Shown here: positions 58,206-64,000 of the stretch, piece after piece
Numbering within the stretch: position 1 is the stretch's first letter
How the letters are laid out: each line of letters opens with the position of its first letter
NCBI RefSeq assembly: GCF_016865235.1
Contig: NZ_CP064030.1
Location: forward strand, 2,976,001-3,040,000
Reading direction: 5' to 3'
Length of the DNA stretch: 64,000 nucleotides
Source: Dyella caseinilytica
Lineage (GTDB): Bacteria > Pseudomonadota > Gammaproteobacteria > Xanthomonadales > Rhodanobacteraceae
The notes under the pieces: model-generated
Database searches by the model: none
Seen by the model: only the letters and a program-made list of their open reading frames with translations
What the model was told of the DNA's origin: nothing
Made by a program: the position numbers and the translations under genes

Positions 58206-59837
58206 TCAGTGCACCCATAAGCGCAGGGGAGCGCCTTCATTGAGCGCTCTCGCTGCGTCATGCAGCAGCACCGTGACGCTCATGTGTTCGTCGTCTTTGC
58301 GAACATGCAGTTCGCCATCAAAGACGCGCACTTGCTCGCCCAGCTGATCGATATTCAGCCCACTTGCACCAAGCCGAGCAGCAAGCCGCTTTCGATTATC
58401 GGCACCGTGAATAGCACGGGCAACCGTCATCGCGTTTATTGAGCCATCAACGCGTACAACGATCCAGCGCATGCGGTTCGTTTCGCCACCGCGCAAACTA
58501 ACGCGAACAGTCGAACAGGCAATGCGGCTGGTAACAAGCACAACAGCTTCGCAGGCTATGCGGTAAGCGGCAGACATAACGGCGGGCTGCATGCGCGTCA
58601 TGCCGCGCCCTTTTATCTCGCACCTGTAGTTTATTCCCGCATCATCCAGCGCTCGCCCGATTGTTTCTTGCAGCGCTGCAGGCAGGCCACGCTCACGCCA
58701 TGCAACCGGGTGAATGCTCTCGGCCACCTGGCGCGCATCGCGTATCGCGTCAATCGCTTGCTTGTAGTGGTCCTGATTTTCGATGTCGGGATTGATCCGC
58801 CCGATACTCCCCAGTAAGCGCGTACCCGTCGTGTATAGCTTCGCTGCCGCCAGGTCGAGCGAGTGTGCAGCCTGTCGCAAGCGGTACTCGCCGTGCTTGT
58901 AGCTCTGCTGCGCTAACTGCTGCCCGTTCACCGCGCGCCGGTCTTGGGCCTGCTGTGCGCTGATGCGCGCACCAAGTACAAACAGGCTAGTGATAGCGAC
59001 GCCTAGAAACACCTCTGTCTGTATTGTCGACATGTCACCACTTTGCGCCTCACTCGGCACTAGGAACGCGGCACATATGATAGTGACCGTCCCGCCCAGT
59101 GCTGCAGCTCGCCAGCCGTGGCGTGTTGTGAGCCACACCACCGGCACAAACATGCCCATCAAGGCAAGCTGCGCATAGGCAGCGTTGAGGCGCAACGCGG
59201 CCAGCACCAGCAAAGCAGTTGCCGGAATCAGCACCGTCATTCCTTCCAGCAGCAACTTGCTTTCGACCGCAAGCTGTAGCTTGTTGCGCCAATTACCCGC
59301 GCGCAGCTCATACCGCGCTATCAGCGGCCACGGCACAATGGCGAGGATCGCGAAATAGAAGCCCGCAAAGACCGCGAACGCATCGCTAGCAGTGAGCTGT
59401 AGCGTATTCGGGTGGAGATGCGCCAAAGCCATTGCCGCAGACGTGTATGCGGTCAGTGCAAGCGAAGTTGCCAAGGTGCAGATGAGTAGCGCATTGATGT
59501 TGATTAGGCGACGACTTGGAAAGAGTGCCAAGCGCGAACGGCAATAGCGCACTATGGGCATCATGACTGCAATAGGCGGGATTGCACGCAATGCCACCCA
59601 GGCTGCTCCGAACTGTTCAAGGCAAGGATAGACGGCCAGAAGGTTTGGCACGGATTCGCCAACGATAAGCGCGGGCCAGTAGCGATACGGAAGGAACAGC
59701 AGCCACAGCAGCCGGACGGCAGTACCGGTAGCGAATTCGGTATATGTGAGCTGGTGCGCCGCCTCGTACGTAGCCACGTAGGCCAATGCCACAGCCACTT
59801 GCTTCAGCCAGGTGTAACGCTGCGCCACCTTCCCCAT
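58206..59837 (-). CDS. MASE1-type membrane sensor with degenerate kinase module
   Basis: The protein has 543 residues. N-terminal half: about eight hydrophobic helices with MASE1-like features (TAVRLLWLLFLPYRYWPALIVGE, near residues 38-60). C-terminal half: a coiled region (EYRLRQAAHSLDLAAAKL) then a HATPase-like domain. The usual N-box Asn is absent (SAAYRIACEAVVLVTSRIA) and no DxGxG loop is visible (VVRVDGSINAM), so ATP binding is doubtful. A response regulator gene is not adjacent. Probably a signal-modulating prophage cargo gene. Confidence 0.75.
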   Translation of the reverse strand: MGKVAQRYTWLKQVAVALAYVATYEAAHQLTYTEFATGTAVRLLWLLFLPYRYWPALIVGESVPNLLAVYPCLEQFGAAWVALRAIPPIAVMMPIVRYCRSRLALFPSRRLININALLICTLATSLALTAYTSAAMALAHLHPNTLQLTASDAFAVFAGFYFAILAIVPWPLIARYELRAGNWRNKLQLAVESKLLLEGMTVLIPATALLVLAALRLNAAYAQLALMGMFVPVVWLTTRHGWRAAALGGTVTIICAAFLVPSEAQSGDMSTIQTEVFLGVAITSLFVLGARISAQQAQDRRAVNGQQLAQQSYKHGEYRLRQAAHSLDLAAAKLYTTGTRLLGSIGRINPDIENQDHYKQAIDAIRDARQVAESIHPVAWRERGLPAALQETIGRALDDAGINYRCEIKGRGMTRMQPAVMSAAYRIACEAVVLVTSRIACSTVRVSLRGGETNRMRWIVVRVDGSINAMTVARAIHGADNRKRLAARLGASGLNIDQLGEQVRVFDGELHVRKDDEHMSVTVLLHDAARALNEGAPLRLWVH

Positions 59838-60286
59838 TCCCTGCCCCTTGTTCCCCGGTTATGACGCCCAGCTATCCCCGTGGTCAGCAAGCGGACTGCC
59901 GACCAATGACCGATTTTCAATTGCCGATTGTGAAAAAGCCGTGTAGCCAGCGCGGCGCATGAACCTGCGGCAGGTTGACGCAGCCGCCCGGCTTCCGGGA
60001 CGTCCTGCTGGGTGAGACAACCCCGGCGCATCCTTCGGCCGTGGAAATTGAAAGCGGTGTCGATGGCCTCGAATGGTATCGCTACACAACCCACAATGGC
60101 GCGGCATACGGCCCGTGCTTCCTGTGCCAACGGTCAACCATCACCGGCTCATTGAATAACAGAGTGACAGTTTGAAGCAAGGCTATTGCCTTCTGTTTTC
60201 ATATCCGTTCTTCACGCAGTTTTCGCGTGGCCCGCAATCAAACTATAAGAACAGGGGAAAACAAAATTAATGGATAGGAGAGGTTC
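59838..60286. other. Intergenic region between MASE1 gene and exported protein gene
   Basis: About 450 bp with no protein frame I can support; the small ones present are poor. Towards the right it becomes AT-rich (ATCAAACTATAAGAACAGG, 60239-60255). TAGGAGAGG just before the next ATG is a strong ribosome-binding site, so a promoter for that gene probably lies near 60200-60260. Confidence 0.4.
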
Positions 60287-61207
60287 ATGACGAACTACGC
60301 ATGGAAAAGCACGCTCCGCAAATCTGCGTTGCTTTTGAGTTTCGCATTGATGGCTGCACTCCCCATTGCCTCAAGAGCAGACGAACCGCCTCCTGGTGGT
60401 GGTGTCGGCTGCACTGGTGGCCCCGGTGAGGATGTGGCGACTTCTTTACTTGCAAAAAATCCAATTCAGGGCACAACTCCGCTGGAAATTCAGCAGCGAT
60501 TCGCTTCGATCATCGAAGGCAATTTCGCCAATGGCCCCGCCGAAAGCGTCATTCGTCACTTGAGTGACCGCGAGCTATTTGACTTAGCTAGTCGCTATAA
60601 CGAATCGACAAGTGCTGGCAATCGACCGCTGATGGCGACATTTGCGAAGCGCCTCGGTGACAAGAGCTTGGTACGGGTTGCCAACGCCTTTGGCAAACAG
60701 CAGGTTCTGGACGCGGTAAATCAGTACGCATCCCCGGAGGTTAGGGCGGCGGCACTGCCAAAGTTGAATGCAATCGCACCTGATAGCTTACGCATTCAGC
60801 CGATGACCGCCCCCACAACAGATATGTCGATTGAAGATATTTATCTTGAATTCCGAACCGCCCAGGTTGGCTCCCTGTCGCCTGCATCTGCTCTGTCTGA
60901 AACGGCTAGCTTTGCCGGTAGAAATATCTTATTGGCCTACTGGGTAGGCAACCAAATTGGCACGCAAATTAATAACGCAATCAACACTTATGATCCAAGC
61001 TTGGGCGACGCTATCGGCGGCACGGTTTATGGCATGGTCAATGCCATTCAGTCAGCCGCAAATGACGTCTCGCAAGGTTCGATGCTCAAGTCTGTCGATG
61101 ATCTGTTTGGCAGTCCAGTTTGGGATAGCCACCAATACTGGGGCGACTACGACGACATGATGCCGATGTATGACTTTTATTTGAGTGGCGGCAGTAGCTG
61201 CGACTAA
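60287..61207 (+). CDS. Exported protein of unknown function, prophage cargo
   Basis: The protein has 306 residues. A signal peptide (KSALLLSFALMAALPIASRADE) is followed by a helical region of repeating short helices (about residues 60-170: SVIRHLSDRELFDLASRYN, FAKRLGDKSLVRVANAFG). The C-terminal half (NILLAYWVGNQIGTQINNAI, YWGDYDDMMPMYDFYLSGGSSCD) contains a mildly hydrophobic helix and ends with Cys. Codon use is AT-richer than neighbours, suggesting recent transfer. Preceded by a strong ribosome-binding site. Not recognised. Confidence 0.65.
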   Translation: MTNYAWKSTLRKSALLLSFALMAALPIASRADEPPPGGGVGCTGGPGEDVATSLLAKNPIQGTTPLEIQQRFASIIEGNFANGPAESVIRHLSDRELFDLASRYNESTSAGNRPLMATFAKRLGDKSLVRVANAFGKQQVLDAVNQYASPEVRAAALPKLNAIAPDSLRIQPMTAPTTDMSIEDIYLEFRTAQVGSLSPASALSETASFAGRNILLAYWVGNQIGTQINNAINTYDPSLGDAIGGTVYGMVNAIQSAANDVSQGSMLKSVDDLFGSPVWDSHQYWGDYDDMMPMYDFYLSGGSSCD

Positions 61208-61220
61208 CGTCATCCGTCCT

Positions 61221-61249
61221 GAGTCACACGGCACTTAACCGTGTGACTC
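61221..61249 (+). terminator. Perfect 11-bp hairpin between cargo genes
   Basis: GAGTCACACGG-CACTTAA-CCGTGTGACTC begins 13 bp after the stop of the exported-protein gene. There is no U-tract. It could be a transcript end, or a protein-binding dyad. Confidence 0.6.
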
Positions 61250-61274
61250 TCCAATGATCGAAAGGCTAATTCAA

Positions 61275-61571
61275 ATGCACATGGACGAGAAAATTGAGAG
61301 ACACCGACTCATACGGATTGCTGTATGTGCGGCACTGGCAATCACGCTGATGATTTTGGCTGGGTGGAACCATGCCGCACTTCTTCAGGACTTAGGCATT
61401 CTGTGCTTTGCTTGGGTGTACGCCTTTACGCCGCACCCCCATAAAAGCAAGACATTACGCGACGTGTACGACTCGGTTAGTGCTGGCTGGCGCACCCCTG
61501 CGAGTACCAAGCCCCTCACGTTGCTCGGCTGCATCTTGGTTGTCTTGGGAAGCTACTTGAAGTACCAGTAG
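61275..61571 (+). CDS. Small membrane protein, prophage cargo
   Basis: The protein has 98 residues from MHMDEKIERHRLIRI (AAAGG 9 bp upstream; ATG 61254 extends by 7). It has three hydrophobic helices (about 14-33, 37-54 and 78-94) and a short basic loop PHPHKSKTLRD. It is in line with the preceding exported-protein gene and probably cotranscribed. Function not recognised. Confidence 0.6.
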   Translation: MHMDEKIERHRLIRIAVCAALAITLMILAGWNHAALLQDLGILCFAWVYAFTPHPHKSKTLRDVYDSVSAGWRTPASTKPLTLLGCILVVLGSYLKYQ

Positions 61572-61599
61572 ATTTCGCAGCGAGCGCTGGCGAGGCTCA

Positions 61600-61788
61600 T
61601 TACGTCGTCGGCTCCGCGATTGGCCCGGTGAATTCGCCGGGCATGCCGTCCAGCGCTGCCGACTGGTCAAGTCCGTGGAAATAAATACGCAGCCTGCCAC
61701 TGCCCGGATCGGTCACGCTCACAACCTCGCTTTCGCCGCCATCGCGAAGCCAGTAGTAACCAGGCTGCGTAATCTCGTTCGCCTTCAT
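61600..61788 (-). CDS. Small phage protein of unknown function
   Basis: The protein has 62 residues: MKANEITQPGYYWLRDGGESEVVSVTDPGSGRLRIYFHGLD. This is a beta-rich short protein seen in many phage early regions. GGAGGC precedes the ATG, which overlaps the upstream stop by 4 bp. The longer frame starting within the neighbouring gene is rejected. Confidence 0.65.
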   Translation of the reverse strand: MKANEITQPGYYWLRDGGESEVVSVTDPGSGRLRIYFHGLDQSAALDGMPGEFTGPIAEPTT

Positions 61789-62348
61789 GCCGCCTCCCTC
61801 TCTCGCTTCTTGTGCGCACGCTCCGCCAACTGTAGCGACTTCTCGCCAAGCGACTGCATAACGGTAGCCGCGACGTTGACCGCTGCGCGCCATTCGTCCA
61901 CCGTCATGCCGTCCGGCTTGGGGACGATCATCGGCAGCTCCACTACTTGCACGTAGCCTGCCCACACAACGTTCCCGATAAACGGGCGCATGTAGCGGCG
62001 CGTGCGGTCGCGCTGATAGTTGGCGATGAGCGCAGCACCAACGGCCGCGCAAATCTTGCCCTTGTGCCGCATCGTCTGCGTTGCGATATCGAACGCGATA
62101 TCCGGCCCGATGTCATCCGGTCCCTTGCGTGCATAGGCGAGCGCAGCGGCTACCAGGTGGTCACTTGGGATTGCGCGCATGTGGCCGGTTCCGCTGCCCG
62201 TGCCCGGCTCCCTGTACGCCGACTTGCCAGCCAACGCGGCCACGCGCTCGCGGAAACATGGCCGCTCGAATGCGAGCGCCGTCTTACGCCCCAGGCGCGG
62301 CATGTCGCTGGCCTGGTCTTGAATCTCATCGTGAAGGGGCTTCGTCAT
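61785..62348 (-). CDS. Phage early-region protein of unknown function
   Basis: The protein has 187 residues and is basic and helical: KTALAFERPCFRERVAALAGKS, MRAIPSDHLVAAALAYARKGP and YQRDRTRRYMRPFIGNVV. It lies where lambdoid phages often place an antiterminator or ninG/ninB-type gene, but no motif supports a choice. It overlaps the small gene downstream by 4 bp. Confidence 0.65.
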   Translation of the reverse strand: MTKPLHDEIQDQASDMPRLGRKTALAFERPCFRERVAALAGKSAYREPGTGSGTGHMRAIPSDHLVAAALAYARKGPDDIGPDIAFDIATQTMRHKGKICAAVGAALIANYQRDRTRRYMRPFIGNVVWAGYVQVVELPMIVPKPDGMTVDEWRAAVNVAATVMQSLGEKSLQLAERAHKKREREAA

Positions 62349-62424
62349 GTGGGGTTTTGCCTCGCATGGTGAATTGATAGGAGTGTAGCAGAGTCAACGG
62401 GATTCCGTTGTCACCAGGCGAAAG

Positions 62425-62931
62425 CTATTCCGGCCCATCGCTTGCGAGATAGTCCGAAATGACGGCGATTGCTTCCACGTGCCCTTCGCACATCGCCCAT
62501 TCGTAACCGGACGCTGTGAGATGGTCGCGCCATTCGCGCTGTTCCTTCGATAGCCGCCCGCCCTCGGTGCGCTTCATCTCGATGTACAGGCCGTGGAATC
62601 CGCCACGCGGCACCGGCAACTCAAGATCCGGCACGCCTGACTTGACACCCATCGCCTTCAACTTCACCGCCGTGGACTTCGCGCGCTGCTCGCCGTTCGG
62701 GCAGTGATGCAGCCAACGCAATTCCGGCCACGTCGATTCCTGACCGATCGCCCAGCGCATGACTAGGATCTGTTCCTGATCTTCGCTGTTGACAAACGCG
62801 TCATTGGCGGGACGTGTTTTAGCTGAATGAACGCTCACGCGCGAACCCTCACGGCAGGGACCGGGCGCGCTCCCCATCCACGGATCACGCACCGTCACAT
62901 CAACCGCCCTCTTTCGCTTTGCTGTACCCAT
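62425..62931 (-). CDS. VRR-NUC domain nuclease
   Basis: The protein has 168 residues from MGTAKRKRAVDVTVRDPWM. The VRR-NUC core is visible: EDQEQILVMRWAIGQE, then GVKSGVPDLELPVPRGGFHGLYIEMKR with PD and E-x-K catalytic residues, and SKEQREWRDHL. Such small virus-type nucleases act on branched DNA (Holliday-junction-type resolution or packaging). 76 bp from the next gene. Confidence 0.88.
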   Translation of the reverse strand: MGTAKRKRAVDVTVRDPWMGSAPGPCREGSRVSVHSAKTRPANDAFVNSEDQEQILVMRWAIGQESTWPELRWLHHCPNGEQRAKSTAVKLKAMGVKSGVPDLELPVPRGGFHGLYIEMKRTEGGRLSKEQREWRDHLTASGYEWAMCEGHVEAIAVISDYLASDGPE

Positions 62932-63188
62932 TTCCAATTCCCGTATGTGGATCCAAAGGTGTGCCGCTGTAGACAAGATGCAGACGGCTTTGTCTGCGGC
63001 TTCGGCGGTGAGCGTAAGTAAAGGATTTATATAATAAATAAGAAAAAAATCTCTCCCTTTTATATATATAATTTCTTATTTTCTTACCCCCACCCCCATT
63101 TCTCTTTTCCTCGTCGTGATGGAGATTGCTTTCTCCCTCTACTGGAACGTCTTCGCCTTCAACGGAAAATCGTTGTAAATCATTGGCT
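62932..63188. other. AT-rich intergenic stretch upstream of the VRR-NUC gene
   Basis: About 250 bp with AT-rich tracts (TTATATAATAAATAAG, TTTTATATATATAA) between 63020 and 63090 and a C-rich run, in otherwise GC-rich DNA. No gene supported. It could carry a promoter or a replication-related site, or separate the primase gene from the downstream genes. Confidence 0.4.
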
Positions 63189-64000
63189 TTAAGGCGTAGA
63201 CACGTCCAAAGGCGCAGACACGTATTTGGCAATCGTCCATGCCTTGCGCTTCTGTCCGGTTCGGCCGGTTGTCTCCACCAGGTCGATATGACCATCTGCA
63301 CGCATCGCCTTGAGCAACCGCTCGCGCGTATTCGGATCGGTCCCGCGCCAGGTGCGCGAACGCTGTGCTATCTCGCGGTCAGTAAGCCCGCGATCGTCCG
63401 TGCCCTCAAACAGCGCCAGGATCGTCTTGTACAGCTCGCCAAATGGCGAGGTAGTCATATGCCGCTGCACGGCGTCAATGGTCTTCTCTGTCGTCCACTG
63501 CACGTATGCGATGGCCCAGCGGATCACGTCGGCGGTGATGACTGGCCGTTCGATGTTGACGGAGCACGCCAGGATGACGCCCAGCCGCATGGCCTTCTCT
63601 TGCGACCGACTAACCATCTCCGCGAGCGCTTCGGATTCCTTCTCAAGCGTGTTTTGATCGTGGATGATCTTCTCTGCGTAGGCGAGCAAAAGCGCCTCGG
63701 CATCGCGGGTGAATTCCACCACCGTTGTAGCTGGCTCCATGGATGCGGTGTCCATCGTCGCTAGGTTGCCGCCTCCGCGCTCGCTGCGAGCCATCTTGCA
63801 CCAGGCCAGTACGCTGGCTGGTATTTCCAGCTTGTCGGCCTTACGCGGCAGTGTGCGCGGTCCCGTGGCCTCCGCGATGATGAGGCGATTAAGAAACCCG
63901 CCTTCGATAGCCGACACGTTGAGCGCGCCATAGAACTGCCCTGGTGTCGCCATGCCAAGCAACGACAGCGCTGGCTTGCGCACAATGCGTTGCTCGCGTG
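63189..64000 (-). CDS. DUF3987-type phage primase/helicase, C-terminal part
   Basis: The frame is open to the right edge, so the start is missing; visible about 269 codons. SLLGMATPGQFYGALN and EGGFLNRLIIAEATG are typical of DUF3987-family proteins with a helicase-like ATPase upstream. The C-terminal winged-helix-like part (DREIAQRSRTWRGTDPNTRERLLKAMRADGHIDL) follows. It probably belongs to phage replication. The upstream half is needed to confirm the ATPase motifs. Confidence 0.7.
   Translation of the reverse strand, partial: REQRIVRKPALSLLGMATPGQFYGALNVSAIEGGFLNRLIIAEATGPRTLPRKADKLEIPASVLAWCKMARSERGGGNLATMDTASMEPATTVVEFTRDAEALLLAYAEKIIHDQNTLEKESEALAEMVSRSQEKAMRLGVILACSVNIERPVITADVIRWAIAYVQWTTEKTIDAVQRHMTTSPFGELYKTILALFEGTDDRGLTDREIAQRSRTWRGTDPNTRERLLKAMRADGHIDLVETTGRTGQKRKAWTIAKYVSAPLDVSTP

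Larger units (their letters stand above)
32607..64000. mobile_element. Prophage, lambdoid siphovirus type (right end beyond window)
   Basis: The region starts with a tyrosine integrase next to the host prp region. It continues as a nearly unbroken minus-strand series with lysis, packaging, head and lambda-order tail genes (H-M-L-K-I-J). Early-type genes are at the right edge. No replication control or repressor genes are visible yet. The right attachment site must lie beyond 64000. The left boundary is approximate. Confidence 0.95.

Noticed and set aside
58206..59837. Functional two-component histidine kinase
   Set aside because: The HATPase motifs are degraded and no response regulator lies nearby, so it was called a degenerate sensor.
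60164..60175. GTGACAGTTTGA as a third copy of the late 35-bp element
   Set aside because: Only about 10 bp match; the TTGACAGTCCTCTAGG core is absent.
1..64000. CRISPR array or tandem short repeats
   Set aside because: No regularly spaced repeat-spacer pattern was seen on reading; the only repeats are dispersed palindromes, pairs and the tandem duplication listed.

Overview
The window looks like chromosomal DNA of a GC-rich gammaproteobacterium of the Xanthomonadales, most likely Rhodanobacteraceae (Dyella/Rhodanobacter/Frateuria type). This is inferred from gene order and protein character: miaA-hfq-hflX and hflK-hflC-DUF2065-purA, threonine degradation genes tdh/kbl, prpB/prpC/prpD, paired OmpA proteins, and GTCATTCC-type palindromes. 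No rRNA or tRNA gene was seen to confirm it. Positions 1-32.5 kb are host chromosome. From about 32.6 kb to the right edge lies the left part of an integrated lambdoid siphophage.

Host part. (1) 1-8.8 kb: the conserved miaA-hfq-hflX-hflK-hflC-DUF2065-purA block on the minus strand. It is split between hflX and hflK by about 3 kb on the opposite strand. The insert carries a putative zinc-metallopeptidase effector, an overlapping exported immunity-like gene, and two degraded tandem copies of the same module. (2) 9-20 kb: an exported Gly-rich protein, tdh, a 1215-residue DUF748/AsmA-like envelope protein, kbl, a pseudouridine synthase, and two near-identical OmpA-family proteins each with its own terminator. 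(3) 20-23 kb: prpD, a yybP-ykoY-type Mn2+ riboswitch ahead of a TerC-family gene, and a GST. (4) 23.4-27.6 kb: a tightly coupled five-gene minus-strand operon. It encodes a silk-like Gly/Ala/Ser-rich secreted protein, a second small secreted protein, a periplasmic C39-type peptidase, a third small exported protein, and an outer-membrane barrel with a coiled-coil N-terminus. It resembles the fap functional-amyloid system. Two of the small proteins share a GG-leader-like motif that could be the peptidase's cleavage site. (5) 28-32.5 kb: prpC, prpB and a DUF2332 gene. They are divergent from a citrate synthase fused to an N-terminal helix-turn-helix, with a perfect 12-bp inverted repeat in the shared intergenic region.

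Prophage part. A tyrosine integrase on the plus strand sits at the left end. The long minus-strand late operon reads, in transcription order: DUF5664 enzyme, metallophosphoesterase, holin, SAR endolysin, Rz with nested Rz1, terminase subunits, portal, head morphogenesis, scaffold, capsid, connectors, tail tube, G/GT chaperone with a canonical -1 slippery heptamer, tape measure, M, L, K, I, J and tail fibres. Several same-strand intrinsic terminators lie inside this operon. A 35-bp element containing TTGACA occurs twice, suggesting antitermination or repeated late promoters. Between late and early genes (57.7-61.6 kb) is a cargo block of exported proteins and a MASE1-type sensor with a degenerate kinase module. 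The early end has a VRR-NUC nuclease and a DUF3987-type primase/helicase that runs off the window.
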